From contig NZ_CP040272.1 in NCBI RefSeq assembly GCF_013393905.1, forward strand, positions 3,162,001 to 3,226,000: a stretch of DNA of 64,000 bases, read 5' to 3'. Below the pieces are notes generated by a model. That model saw only the letters and a program-made list of their open reading frames with translations. It was not told where the DNA came from and did not search any database. The stretch comes from Nostoc sp. C052. Lineage in GTDB: Bacteria > Cyanobacteriota > Cyanobacteriia > Cyanobacteriales > Nostocaceae. The translations under genes were made by a program, and so were the position numbers. Numbering within the stretch: position 1 is the stretch's first letter; the number at the start of each line of letters is the position of its first letter. Shown here piece by piece: positions 1 through 8,543 of this stretch.

Positions 1-959
1 AATTTTCCAATGCTTACGGCATCTCCCCCGCCTTTTCTTCAGTCACCAAAACCCTGTTTTATAATTGGGCAACTTTTACCTACGAAGACGGTACTGTGAT
101 TCCGGGGGCAAGTTCTCATAGACGGTCAGTAATTGCTGAAACCTTACTGCAACAACCAGTCTACGCCATCATAGACAAAGCGGCAGAATCAATGCGGCCA
201 TCTATGCGTTTAGCACAGCCGAACTTCTTTTTACCCTTTGACCGTGCAGGCATCGATCCATTTACCCAACGTTTTCCTGTCACCCTGCGTCTAGAGGGGA
301 CTGTGCGCGGTACAGGGGGAATTCGGATTGTCGATGAGAGTTGTGCTAGTTCTGTAAGGGGACTCTATGCGGCTGGAGATGCAGCGACACGAGAACTAAT
401 TTGTGGCGGATTTACTGGTGGTGGTAGTCATAATGCCGCTTGGGCAATATCTTCTGGTTATTGGTCAGGGAAATCGGCTGCTGAATATACCCACAGTTTG
501 GGAGAACATAAAACTCAACGACAAGTTAAAAGAGTTGGAGAGGTAGTATTACATAGTGGGAGCGATCGCACCTTAGCGACTGATGAAATTATTCAGGCAG
601 TCCAAGCTGAAGTATTCCCCTACGAAAAGAACTATTTCCGTACAGAACAAGGCTTAACCGAGTCTTTAGGTAGGTTAAATCATCTTTGGCAAGAACTCCG
701 TAGTAGCCAGGTAACATCAGAGAAAGAACTTCCCAGGGCGCGAGAAGCTGCGGCAATGTTAGCCACAGCACGATGGATGTACAGCAGTGCCATTGAACGT
801 AAAGAAACTCGTGGAATGCACAAACATTTAGACTATCCAGAACAAGATGCTAACCAGCAACACTACCTAATTAGTGGCGGATTAGATCAAGTCTGGGTGA
901 AGAGTCAGCCTTTACATGGTACAGAAAAGTCACAATCCAAAATAGGAGCAGCAGTGTGA
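1..959 (+). CDS. FAD-dependent oxidoreductase (fumarate reductase / AprA-like), 5' truncated by window edge
   Basis: The reading frame is open from base 3, so the true start lies left of the window; the internal GTG at 96 is not the start. What remains is the C-terminal part of a flavoprotein of the fumarate reductase/succinate dehydrogenase/adenylylsulfate reductase superfamily. The family FAD-contact motif is visible as GLYAAGDAA (around base 360), followed by a glycine-rich GGFTGGGSHNAA segment and a helical C-terminal domain. It overlaps the next gene, a 2x[4Fe-4S] ferredoxin, by 4 bases (GTGA), implying translational coupling and an electron-transfer pair like AprAB. The neighbouring binding proteins suggest a role in organosulfur metabolism, but the substrate cannot be read from sequence. 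The N-terminal Rossmann motif is outside the window. Confidence 0.85.
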   Translation, partial: FSNAYGISPAFSSVTKTLFYNWATFTYEDGTVIPGASSHRRSVIAETLLQQPVYAIIDKAAESMRPSMRLAQPNFFLPFDRAGIDPFTQRFPVTLRLEGTVRGTGGIRIVDESCASSVRGLYAAGDAATRELICGGFTGGGSHNAAWAISSGYWSGKSAAEYTHSLGEHKTQRQVKRVGEVVLHSGSDRTLATDEIIQAVQAEVFPYEKNYFRTEQGLTESLGRLNHLWQELRSSQVTSEKELPRAREAAAMLATARWMYSSAIERKETRGMHKHLDYPEQDANQQHYLISGGLDQVWVKSQPLHGTEKSQSKIGAAV

Positions 960-1285
960 TTGAGTTGGTCAGCGAGTCGCGGTGCATAGAATGTAATATC
1001 TGCGTGAACATTTGTCCAACCAACGTGTTTGACAGAGTGCCAGATGCGCCGCCAACCATTGCCCGACAGAGTGACTGTCAAACCTGTTATATGTGCGAAT
1101 TGTATTGTCCAGTTGATGCCCTTTATGTTGCACCAGAAAGCGATATGAAAACTTCAGTCAACGAGGCAGAATTAATACAAATTGGGCTATTGGGTAGTTA
1201 TCGCGAAAACGTTGGTTGGGGACATAAACGCACCTCAACAGCAAAAGCCGATGAAACATTCCAAATTTTGAAGCAGATGAAATAG
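956..1285 (+). CDS. 2x[4Fe-4S] ferredoxin, partner of the upstream flavoprotein
   Basis: This 109-residue protein has two classic cluster motifs: C10-x2-C13-x2-C16-x3-C20-P and C41-x2-C44-x2-C47-x3-C51-P. These bind two [4Fe-4S] clusters, as in bacterial ferredoxins and the iron-sulfur half of adenylylsulfate reductase. The GTG start overlaps the stop of the flavoprotein gene by 4 bases, so the two are almost certainly co-translated and work as an electron-transfer pair in the cytoplasm. The C-terminal 50 residues carry no further cysteines. The redox partner is inferred from gene order; the direction of electron flow is unknown. Confidence 0.9.
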   Translation: MIELVSESRCIECNICVNICPTNVFDRVPDAPPTIARQSDCQTCYMCELYCPVDALYVAPESDMKTSVNEAELIQIGLLGSYRENVGWGHKRTSTAKADETFQILKQMK

Positions 1286-1287
1286 TA

Positions 1288-1423
1288 ACGCAATGTGCAA
1301 CTTATCCTTAGAACCCCACTTCCATTTTTCTTGCCACAGGGAGAAAGGTTTTGATTCTTGCTCCCCAAGGCTAGTAGGGAAAGGGTTGCGGGTTAGGTCT
1401 CTTGAGAAAGTTGCACACGGCGT
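1288..1423 (+). repeat. Small inverted-repeat (MITE-like) element
   Basis: A 16-bp left arm (1288-1303, core TGTGCAACTT) is matched by a right arm (1408-1423, core AAGTTGCACA) with two mismatches. The interior contains the text 'tagtagggaaagggttgcgg', a type of intergenic filler that recurs in Nostoc genomes. No coding capacity is apparent. The element lies directly upstream of a solute-binding protein gene and covers the weak TTG codon at 1402, which argues that the gene starts further down at ATG 1447. Confidence 0.5.
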
Positions 1424-1446
1424 ATAGTACAGCGGAGAAAAAAGTC

Positions 1447-2505
1447 ATGCTGTCGTTCCCAGTCGGAACAGATTCTATTAGTAAAAATAAATTTACTTCC
1501 AAATTATCAACCTCAATTGCTTGTATCCTGCTGTTACTAACTACAGGATGTAGCTCAGGGGAAACTAAGTCCGCTCAATCTGTTGAGGCTATTAATACCA
1601 AAAGTGCTAGCACTGTAGCTGCATCTAATAGCATTTCTACCCTGCGTATAGGTTATGTAGGTAGTTCAGAACCTACAGGGCCACTTGGTTGGGCAAAGAA
1701 AAAAGGAATTTTAGATCGTGAGTTGCAACAAGCGGGATTTAAAAATATTACTTTTGCAAGATTTCCTAACGGGCCGGATCTAAATGAGGCGCTGGTCGCA
1801 GGACAATTAGATGTTGGTTCTTTAGGGGATACACCAGCCATCGTTTTGAGAGCAAGGGGTCAGGAAACTCGACTGCTAAGGATCACTCAGTTTAATACAA
1901 CCGCCTGGTTAGTGGCGAAAAAGAATGGCCCGCGATCGCTTGCTGAACTTAAGGGTCAAAAAATAGCTACCCAAAAAGGTTCTTATATGCATCGATACCT
2001 GCTGGGTCTATTAGCTGAAGCAAAAATTGCCAAGGATGTAAAAGTTGTCCACTTGATGACTACTGAGGCAAAAGCAGCTTTAGAACGTGGTGATGTCGCA
2101 GCTTATGCAACTTCCAGCGATCTAGGGCCTTTTCTGAAATCACAAGGGTTTCCAGTGATTGATTCTTCGGCGAATCATAAGGGTTTGTCAGGGACATCAT
2201 TAGTTGTTGCAACCGAAAGCTTTTTGGCGAAACAGCCTGATTTCCCCCAGAAATTTAATGCAATTCTCACAGAAGCAGCCAAGGATTTAAAAGCTAATTC
2301 TGAAGAATATTATCAGTACCATGCCCAAACTACTAAATATCCCATCGATATCATCAAAGTATCCTTCCCTCTCAAACAGGTATCAGAAGAACCATTACCA
2401 GCTGAGGGTGTGAAACTTTTAGAAGGGACAAAGAATTTTTTAGTTTCGCAGGGTTTAGCAAAGTCCAACTTTCAATTAACAGATTGGGCTATTAAAGAAA
2501 AATAA
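1447..2505 (+). CDS. ABC transporter solute-binding lipoprotein, aliphatic sulfonate (SsuA) type
   Basis: This is a 352-residue periplasmic binding protein. A hydrophobic stretch ends in lipobox LTTG-C35, so it is probably lipid-anchored after signal peptidase II cleavage. The mature part starts LRIGYVGS and has the SsuA/NMT1 hallmark of a short-lived domain 1 ending in GQLDVGSLGDTPAI, where the GDTP segment contributes to ligand binding in this family. ATG 1447 is preferred over TTG 1402: it has GGAG about 8 bases upstream and the earlier codon lies inside a repeat. It is the first of five such proteins on this strand, and no permease or ATPase gene is adjacent. The ligand is inferred to be a sulfonate or sulfate ester; nitrate or taurine types cannot be excluded. 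Confidence 0.85.
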   Translation: MLSFPVGTDSISKNKFTSKLSTSIACILLLLTTGCSSGETKSAQSVEAINTKSASTVAASNSISTLRIGYVGSSEPTGPLGWAKKKGILDRELQQAGFKNITFARFPNGPDLNEALVAGQLDVGSLGDTPAIVLRARGQETRLLRITQFNTTAWLVAKKNGPRSLAELKGQKIATQKGSYMHRYLLGLLAEAKIAKDVKVVHLMTTEAKAALERGDVAAYATSSDLGPFLKSQGFPVIDSSANHKGLSGTSLVVATESFLAKQPDFPQKFNAILTEAAKDLKANSEEYYQYHAQTTKYPIDIIKVSFPLKQVSEEPLPAEGVKLLEGTKNFLVSQGLAKSNFQLTDWAIKEK

Positions 2506-2579
2506 AGAGTGGGGGAGATGAGGAGGCAGAAATCAGTAACTTTTCTGAGCAAGAAAAACAAATTTTTGTAATTAAGTCT

Positions 2580-2894
2580 TTCAAAGGTGCAATTCCCAAG
2601 CTCAAAGGTGCAATTCCCAAGCTCAAAGGTGCAATTCCCAAGCTCAAAGGTGCAACTTCCAGGCTCAAAGGTGCAACTTCCAGGCTCAAAGGTGCAACTT
2701 CCAAGCTAAAAGGTGCAACTTCCAAGCTAAAAGGTGCAACTTCCAAGCTAAAAGGTGCAACTTCCAAGCTAAAAGGTGCAACTTCCAGACTAAAAGGCTC
2801 AACTCCCAGGCTCAAAGGTGCAACTCCCAGGCTCAAAGGTTCAACTTCCAGGCTCAAAGGCTCAACTTCCAAGCTCAAAGGCTTAACTTCCAGG
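2580..2894 (+). repeat. 21-bp tandem repeat, 15 units (minisatellite)
   Basis: Fifteen units of 21 bp follow one another without spacers; the consensus is CTCAAAGGTGCAACTTCCAG plus one base. Variants form blocks: three units with AATTCCCAAG, a run with CTAAAAGG in the middle, and units with CTCAACTCC near the end. Because 21 is a multiple of three, one plus-strand frame stays open and reads LKGATSK repeated, and one minus-strand frame reads SLEVAPF repeated. The plus frame has no ATG, GTG or TTG start after its upstream stop, and the minus frame lacks any convincing ribosome binding site. It is best treated as non-coding repeat DNA between a binding-protein gene and the amidohydrolases. Confidence 0.9.
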
Positions 2895-2905
2895 CTTATA
2901 AACTT

Positions 2906-2995
2906 AGGACTCACGCAATAACTCTCTGAAACTCTTATTCCTTCGTGTCCTTTGCGCCTTTGCGGTTCGTTTTTCCATTATTTTGCGTAAGTCCT
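2906..2995 (+). repeat. Short inverted-repeat element with AGGACT(C/T)ACGCAA ends
   Basis: The ends AGGACTCACGCAA (2906-2918) and TTGCGTAAGTCCT (2983-2995) are reverse complements with one mismatch. The same terminal sequence bounds the element at 61778-62036 and occurs at 58766, so this is one repeat family in the window. The interior carries 'tttgcgcctttgcggttcgt', another recurrent Nostoc intergenic sequence. There is no coding capacity. Confidence 0.6.
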
Positions 2996-3050
2996 GTAAC
3001 TTTCCGCTTCCCTCTTGACCAATCCATTTGAAAATCTAGGTAAAATGGCC

Positions 3051-4538
3051 ATGACTATTGCACTAGACCGTCCACATAAAACCAAGTCTGCTCAAATTCG
3101 GGAAAAACTGGGTTATCCGATCATCGACACTGATGTACATACCCAAGAATTTCCGCCAGCATTCTTAGACTATTTAGAGCAAGTTGCTGGAACTGCGATC
3201 GCAGAGCGTTTTCAAGAACACTTACCCGGTGCATCTCGCTCTAAATGGTTTAAGCAATCTTGGGATGAACGCCGCGCTAACCGTACCGCCCGCCCTCCTT
3301 TCTGGACTCGTCCTACTAACGATGCTTTAAATTTAGCTACCGTTAGTTTGCCTAAGTTGTTGCACGAACGCTTACAAGAAGCAGGTACAGACTTTGCTGT
3401 TGTGTACCCTAACTTGGCAACGATGGCGCCACATATTGGCAATGAAGAGATGCGGCGGGCTGTTTGTCGGGCAGCGAACACTTACCACGCTGATATTTTC
3501 CGTCCTTATAGCGATCGCTTAACACCCATTGCTTCCATCCCCATGAATACGCCCGAAGAGGCGATCGAAGAGTTGGAATATGCTGTGAAAGTACTGGGAC
3601 TCAAAGCAATTCAAATCCCCGGACATATCCGCCGCCCGATTCCCGCCTTTGAGAAGTATGGCGAAGAAGTAGCTAACGAAGCCATCTGGATTGACACCTT
3701 TGGCTTGGATAGTAAATATGATTACGATCCCTTCTGGGCAAAATGCGTAGAACTAAAAGTCGTACCCACCACCCACTCTTCCGGTATGGGTTGGATCAAT
3801 CGGCGTTCCATTAGCAATTACCAATACAACCATATTGGTCACTTTGCATCGGCTGCGGAAGCGCTGTGTAAATCTTTGTTCTTTGGTGGTGTAACTCACC
3901 GCTTCCCCACACTCAAGTTTGCTTTCTTAGAAGGAGGTGCAGCTTGGGGTGCTAGTTTGTACACTGATTTGATTTGGCACTGGGATACCCGTAATAAAGA
4001 TCATTTGGTGGAAAACAACAATCCCGCCAATATTGATCGCGAAGAACTGCTAGAACTTTATACCCGTTATGGTGGTGAATTAGTACATGGTCGTTTGGAT
4101 CAGCTAGGTAGCGGTTTAGGTTTCCACGCCGAATTAGTAGCGCCCTTAGAACCAGGTGATTTGGATGAATTCGCCGTTGCAGGAGTAACGAAGCCAGAGG
4201 ATATCCGCGATCGCTTCTTGAATCACTTCTACTTCGGGACAGAATCAGATGATACCCGTGTAGCTCAAGCCTTTAACCGCAAAGCTAATCCTTATGGCGA
4301 TCGCGTGAAAGCATTTTTAGGTTCCGATTCTGGTCATTGGGACGTACCTGATATTACTGCGATCGCAGCTAATACCTATTCAATGGTAGAACGCAAGATT
4401 ATCACTGAAGAAGATTTGCAATATTTTCTATCGATTCATCCCTTGGAGTTATACACCAGCCTGAATCGTGATTTCTTCAAAGGTACGGCTGTGGAGAAAA
4501 CCGCAGATGAATTTTTGGCTGCGAAAGAGACGCGATAA
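3051..4538 (+). CDS. Amidohydrolase family 2 protein, copy 1
   Basis: This 495-residue protein belongs to the amidohydrolase-2 (ACMSD-like, TIM-barrel metal hydrolase/decarboxylase) family. The first metal motif is IDTDVH near residue 25. Further family signatures are VPTTHSS in the middle and FLGSDSGHWD near the C-terminus, where the aspartate is a metal ligand. It is longer than typical ACMSD (about 330), with an inserted segment around residues 330-390. ATG 3051 is chosen because the protein then aligns from residue 1 with its downstream paralogue (both begin MTIALDRP); the TTG at 3015 and ATG at 3045 give extra residues absent there. It sits between sulfonate-type binding proteins and a flavin monooxygenase, so a role in breaking down an organosulfur or amide compound is inferred; the true substrate is unknown. 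Confidence 0.85.
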   Translation: MTIALDRPHKTKSAQIREKLGYPIIDTDVHTQEFPPAFLDYLEQVAGTAIAERFQEHLPGASRSKWFKQSWDERRANRTARPPFWTRPTNDALNLATVSLPKLLHERLQEAGTDFAVVYPNLATMAPHIGNEEMRRAVCRAANTYHADIFRPYSDRLTPIASIPMNTPEEAIEELEYAVKVLGLKAIQIPGHIRRPIPAFEKYGEEVANEAIWIDTFGLDSKYDYDPFWAKCVELKVVPTTHSSGMGWINRRSISNYQYNHIGHFASAAEALCKSLFFGGVTHRFPTLKFAFLEGGAAWGASLYTDLIWHWDTRNKDHLVENNNPANIDREELLELYTRYGGELVHGRLDQLGSGLGFHAELVAPLEPGDLDEFAVAGVTKPEDIRDRFLNHFYFGTESDDTRVAQAFNRKANPYGDRVKAFLGSDSGHWDVPDITAIAANTYSMVERKIITEEDLQYFLSIHPLELYTSLNRDFFKGTAVEKTADEFLAAKETR

Positions 4539-4617
4539 ATCGCCGTCTCTACAAAGGATTGATTCTGCGTCTTTGCCAATCCCCATAAACAATTTGAATA
4601 ATTTAGGGTAAACTATC

Positions 4618-6099
4618 ATGACGATTGCTCTAGACCGTCCACAAAAAACCAGGTCTGCTCAAATTCGCGAAAAACTTGGTTATCCAATCATTGATACTGA
4701 TGTACATACCCAAGAATTTGAACCAGCAGTCTTAGATTATTTAGAGCAAGTTGGTGGAACTGAACTTGTCGAACGTTTCAAAGAAAATTTACCAGGATCA
4801 TCCCGCTTTAAGTGGTACAAGCAAAGTTGGGAAGAACGTTTTGCTTATCGTACCAATCGCCCTAACTGGTGGGGTCGTCCAACCAAAAATACTTTGAATT
4901 TGGCTACCATTAGCTTGCCCAAGTTGCTGCACGAACGCTTACAAGAAGCAGGTACAGACTTTGCTGTTGTGTACCCCAACTTGGCAACAATGGCCCCAAA
5001 TATCGGCAACGAAGAAATGCGCCGGGCTGTTTGTCGGGCTGTTAACACCTACCATGCTGATATTTTCCGCCCTTATAGCGATCGCTTAACACCCATCGCC
5101 GCTATTCCACTGCACACTCCCCAAGAAGGGATTGAAGAATTGGAATATGCGGTAAATGTTCTCGGACTCAAAGCAATTCAAATCCCCGGTTACGTCCGTC
5201 GTCCAATTCCTGCCTTTGAAAAATACGGCAAAGAAGTCGCTAACGAAGTGGTTTGGATTGATAACTTTGGCTTAGATAGCGAGTATGATTACGATCCATT
5301 CTGGGCTAAGTGCGTAGAACTGAAAGTTGTACCCACAACTCACGCTTCTAGCCAAGGTTGGACAACTCAGCGTTCTGTCACCAACGCCCAGTACAATCAC
5401 ATTAATCACTTTGCCTTTGCAGCCGAAGCATTATGCAAATCGCTGTTCTTTGGTGGAGTTACTCGCCGCTTCCCGCAATTAAAGTTTGCCTTCTTAGAAG
5501 GTGGTTCAGCTTGGGGTGCTAGTCTATACGCTGATATTATTTGGCATTGGGAAACCCGCAACAAACAACATTTGTTGTCAAATAACAATCCTGCTATTAT
5601 CGACAAGGAAGCATTAGTAGAGTTGTACACTCGCTACGGTGGCGAACTTGTAGATGGACGCTTAGATAAAATTGGCGACGGTTTAGGATTCCACCATCAG
5701 CTATTAGCGCCAGAAGATCCAGGCGAACTCGACGAATTTGAACTAGCAGGAATCGAGAAGCCAGAAGATGTGCGCGATCGCTTCTTGAATCATTTCTACT
5801 TCGGTACAGAATCAGACGATACCCGTGTCAGCCAAGCCTTTAACCGTGCAGCGAATCCCTTTGGCGATCGCGTTAAAGCCTTTTTGGGTTCCGATTCCGG
5901 TCACTGGGATGTGCCTGATATCACCGCCGTTACTGCCAACGCCTACTCAATGGCAGAACGCGAAATCATTACCGAAGAAGACCTCCGCTACTTCCTCTCA
6001 ATCCATCCTTTGGAGTTGTACACCAGTCTCAATCAAGACTTCTTCAAGGGTACAGGTGTTGAGAAAGCCGCAAACGAATATCTAGCGGCTAAGAAATAA
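4618..6099 (+). CDS. Amidohydrolase family 2 protein, copy 2
   Basis: This 493-residue protein is a tandem paralogue of the preceding gene, 79 bp downstream. Over the first 44 residues the two differ at only four positions, and long blocks including the IDTDVH and FLGSDSGHWD metal-site segments are identical. The start ATG 4618 is preceded by TTAGGGT, similar to the upstream gene's leader. The more variable part lies around residues 330-390, which may tune substrate choice. The pair could form a hetero-oligomer or act on related substrates; both are inferences. A strong hairpin directly after the stop suggests the two genes form one transcript ending there. Confidence 0.87.
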   Translation: MTIALDRPQKTRSAQIREKLGYPIIDTDVHTQEFEPAVLDYLEQVGGTELVERFKENLPGSSRFKWYKQSWEERFAYRTNRPNWWGRPTKNTLNLATISLPKLLHERLQEAGTDFAVVYPNLATMAPNIGNEEMRRAVCRAVNTYHADIFRPYSDRLTPIAAIPLHTPQEGIEELEYAVNVLGLKAIQIPGYVRRPIPAFEKYGKEVANEVVWIDNFGLDSEYDYDPFWAKCVELKVVPTTHASSQGWTTQRSVTNAQYNHINHFAFAAEALCKSLFFGGVTRRFPQLKFAFLEGGSAWGASLYADIIWHWETRNKQHLLSNNNPAIIDKEALVELYTRYGGELVDGRLDKIGDGLGFHHQLLAPEDPGELDEFELAGIEKPEDVRDRFLNHFYFGTESDDTRVSQAFNRAANPFGDRVKAFLGSDSGHWDVPDITAVTANAYSMAEREIITEEDLRYFLSIHPLELYTSLNQDFFKGTGVEKAANEYLAAKK

Positions 6100-6100
6100 C

Positions 6101-6146
6101 TGTCATTGGTGATTAGTCATTTGCAAAGGACTAATCACCAATGACA
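6101..6146 (+). terminator. Strong hairpin after the amidohydrolase pair
   Basis: Two perfect 18-bp arms, TGTCATTGGTGATTAGTC (6101-6118) and its reverse complement (6129-6146), flank a 10-base loop, starting one base after the stop codon of the second amidohydrolase. No long T tract follows, so it may act as a weak terminator or an RNA-stabilising stem. Confidence 0.55.
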
Positions 6147-6221
6147 ATCACAACGTTCCATGTTCCATTTCCTCTGTTCACTTGTAGCGTGGGTCTTGCC
6201 CACTCTACATTTCTCTTAAAT

Positions 6222-6341
6222 AACGAACCGCAGAGGCGCAGAGGACACGGAGAAAGAGAGTTGAAAAAATATCCTAAAACTGACGCCAAAATCCTCTTGA
6301 TTTCTCCTCCCTCTGCGTTCTCTGCGTCTCTGCGGTTCGTT
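6222..6341 (+). repeat. Inverted-repeat intergenic element ('aacgaaccgcagag' ends)
   Basis: The left end AACGAACCGCAGAGGCGCAG (6222 on) is matched by its near-perfect reverse complement ending at 6341. The inside is AT-rich without coding capacity. Related 'ctctgcg' text is also found at about 2950, 19580 and 44340. It separates the amidohydrolase pair from the monooxygenase gene. Confidence 0.55.
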
Positions 6342-6389
6342 TATTTGGATAATTTATTGGTTAGAAATCCCTAAAAGGATAATTTAATT

Positions 6390-7571
6390 ATGGTGCTAGA
6401 TATTACAAAACCAAAGGATTACGTTGACCTAGCAACTTCTCTATCCAAGGAACTTGCTCAATCGGCAGTTGAACGGGATGCTAAAGCTGGAGTTCCAGAA
6501 GAGGAAATTAATAAACTACGTGAAAGTGGACTGCTACCACTGATTGTACCGAAGCAATATGGTGGCATTGGTGCAACTTGGATTGATGCTTTAAAAGTTG
6601 TCAGAAAGCTATCAAAAGCAGATGGTTCAATTGGTCAATTATATGGTAATCATCTCAATTTAACGGCTTTGGGTCACGTTTCTGGCACACCAGCCCAAAA
6701 AGAAAAATATTATAGAGAAACTGCTAAAAATAACTTATTTTGGGCAAACGCCATTAATACACGCGATACTAGGCTGAAAATTAATCCAGAAGGTGAGAAT
6801 TTTCGGGTTAATGGTGTTAAAAGCTTTGGTACAGGTATTTCCGTTGCCGATTATCGGGTATTCTCCGCTTTAGAAGATGGCGTAGAATTGCCCTTCATAT
6901 TCATAATTCCCAAAGACAGGGAAGGGTTAGTTTCTAATCACGATTGGGACAACATCGGGCAACGTCGTACTGATAGCGGTAGTTATACATTTAACAATGT
7001 TCTAGTAGAGAAAGATGAGATTTTGGGGCCACCAAATCCTCCTGATAGTGCCTTCTCAACTTTTCTTGGGATTATTGCCCAGCTAACAAAAACCAACGTT
7101 TATCTGGGAATTACTAAAGGAGCCTTCGCTGCTGCTCGTGAATATACTAAAACTACTACTAAAGCGTGGATTACATCAGGGGTAGATAGTGCTACTCAAG
7201 ATCCATATATTCTGCACCATTACGGAGACTTTTGGCTTGAAATTCAAGCTGCGATCGCACTAGCCGACCAAGCAGCCGAGAAGGTGCAAGCAGCCTGGGA
7301 AAAGGATGCATCGCTGACTCATCAAGAAAGGGGAGAAGTTGCGATCGCAGTTTCCGCAGCCAAAGCATTAGCGACCCGTGTAGGTATAGATATTACCAAC
7401 CGCATCTTTGAAGTGACGGGAACTCGCGCCACAGCAACTAAATATGGATTTGATCGTTACTGGCGAGATTTGCGAACCTTTACCCTCCACGATCCTGTGG
7501 ATTACAAATTGCGTGCGATCGGCGATTGGGTACTCAACGATCAGCTACCCGTCATCACCCAATATTCTTAG
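6390..7571 (+). CDS. Acyl-CoA dehydrogenase-fold flavin monooxygenase (SfnB/DszC-like)
   Basis: The 393-residue product has the acyl-CoA dehydrogenase fold as used by flavin-dependent monooxygenases such as DszC and SfnB. Features are the N-terminal helical domain with VPEEEINKLRESGLLPLIVP and YGGIGATW, a central segment with FWANAINTRD, and a C-terminal helical domain ending YWRDLRTFTLHDPVDYKLRAIGDW, where the RDLRTFTLHDP stretch is typical of these oxygenases. Family members use reduced FMN from a separate reductase to oxidise sulfones or thiophenes. The start ATG has AAGGATAA upstream. The gene lies in line with amidohydrolases and sulfonate-type binding proteins, which supports an organosulfur role. 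No flavin reductase is seen nearby. Confidence 0.82.
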   Translation: MVLDITKPKDYVDLATSLSKELAQSAVERDAKAGVPEEEINKLRESGLLPLIVPKQYGGIGATWIDALKVVRKLSKADGSIGQLYGNHLNLTALGHVSGTPAQKEKYYRETAKNNLFWANAINTRDTRLKINPEGENFRVNGVKSFGTGISVADYRVFSALEDGVELPFIFIIPKDREGLVSNHDWDNIGQRRTDSGSYTFNNVLVEKDEILGPPNPPDSAFSTFLGIIAQLTKTNVYLGITKGAFAAAREYTKTTTKAWITSGVDSATQDPYILHHYGDFWLEIQAAIALADQAAEKVQAAWEKDASLTHQERGEVAIAVSAAKALATRVGIDITNRIFEVTGTRATATKYGFDRYWRDLRTFTLHDPVDYKLRAIGDWVLNDQLPVITQYS

Positions 7572-7694
7572 GGCATTGGAAATGGGAACGGGATACTAAG
7601 GAAGAGTTTTCCCAATGCCCAATATTCAAGCTGTCTACTCGCTGTTTTGTAGGGTGGGCGTTATCTAATTCCACCTTACTTACCTAAATCTAAA

Positions 7695-7717
7695 ATCCAA
7701 AATCCAAAATCCAAAAT
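7695..7717 (+). repeat. Heptamer short tandem repeat (AAAATCC type)
   Basis: Three to four heptamer copies of the AAATCCA/AAATCTA type lie directly before the methyltransferase start. The same motif recurs at 29748-29774 and 54262-54297. This is the short tandemly repeated repetitive sequence class known from heterocystous cyanobacteria. Confidence 0.6.
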
Positions 7718-7721
7718 TAAT

Positions 7722-8543
7722 ATGACTCAACTAAAAACACTTCCTACCTACGACCCAAGTTTATTTGAGGGAGCCGCAGAGGGCTACGCTCAATATAGAA
7801 CCAAATACCCACCAGTTGTATTCGACAAACTAGCCGAAATATTTCATCTCAATGGTCAAGGACGACTCCTTGATTTAGGTACTGGCCCAGGATTAATTTC
7901 AATTCCCCTACGAACCAAATTTGAAGAAGTTGTGGCGATCGATCCCGATCCCGGTATGATTGCAGAAGCCAAACGGCAAGCAGCAACAGTCGGAGCAAAT
8001 AATATTACTTGGTTAGAGCAAGGAGCAGAGTTAATCGACTCTAGTTTAGGGAAATTTAAGTTAACCACGATTGGTAGAGCCTTCCACTGGATGGAACGCG
8101 AACTAGTTCTTGAACGCCTTTATGAATTGCTAACTGATGATGGTGCATTAGCATTGCTTAACACTGGTGATAACCCTTGGGAAAGCAATCTACCTTGGAA
8201 ACAAGCTGCTGTTGGAGTAGTGAAAAAATGGTTAGGGGATGAGCGACGGACTGGACAACGAGGACAAGGTATTCGTAAGCCAGTCGATCCTCCCCATGAA
8301 GTTGTAATTGGCAATTCGGCTTTTGCTCGTCAAGAAACTTATGAAGTGCCATTTGAAAAATCTTGGACTGTCGATAGCTATCTGGGCTACTTATACACTA
8401 CAGCCTTCTCTCTGAAAATTTTCTATGGTGATAATGCTCCAGCATTTGAAAAGGATCTTAGAGAAGCGCTACTAGCAGTTGAGCCGTCTGGACATTTTAC
8501 AGAAGAACTGCAAGCTACAATTCTAGTCGCTTGGAAGCACTAG
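7722..8543 (+). CDS. Class I SAM-dependent methyltransferase
   Basis: This 273-residue protein has the class I methyltransferase motif I as LLDLGTGPGLISIPL near residue 48, followed by the acidic VVAIDPDPGMIAEAKRQ (the Asp that binds the ribose of SAM) and a motif around GRAFHWM that is typical of the UbiE/Methyltransf_11 group. The substrate cannot be read from sequence. It follows the monooxygenase by 150 bp on the same strand; the gap holds a run of AAAATCC-type heptamers. Its placement in the organosulfur island suggests methylation of a sulfur or small organic compound, but this is only context. Confidence 0.85.
   Translation: MTQLKTLPTYDPSLFEGAAEGYAQYRTKYPPVVFDKLAEIFHLNGQGRLLDLGTGPGLISIPLRTKFEEVVAIDPDPGMIAEAKRQAATVGANNITWLEQGAELIDSSLGKFKLTTIGRAFHWMERELVLERLYELLTDDGALALLNTGDNPWESNLPWKQAAVGVVKKWLGDERRTGQRGQGIRKPVDPPHEVVIGNSAFARQETYEVPFEKSWTVDSYLGYLYTTAFSLKIFYGDNAPAFEKDLREALLAVEPSGHFTEELQATILVAWKH

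Noticed and set aside
2580..2894. A CRISPR array
   Set aside because: Repeats are directly adjacent with no unique spacers, and no cas gene is in the window.
2492..2914. A 140-residue minus-strand frame full of SLEVAPF repeats
   Set aside because: It is the complement of the 21-bp minisatellite. It has no clear ribosome binding site, and the frame is open only because the unit length is a multiple of three.
5825..6085. A frame of 86 codons inside the second amidohydrolase
   Set aside because: It lies in another frame of a well-supported gene and has no family features.
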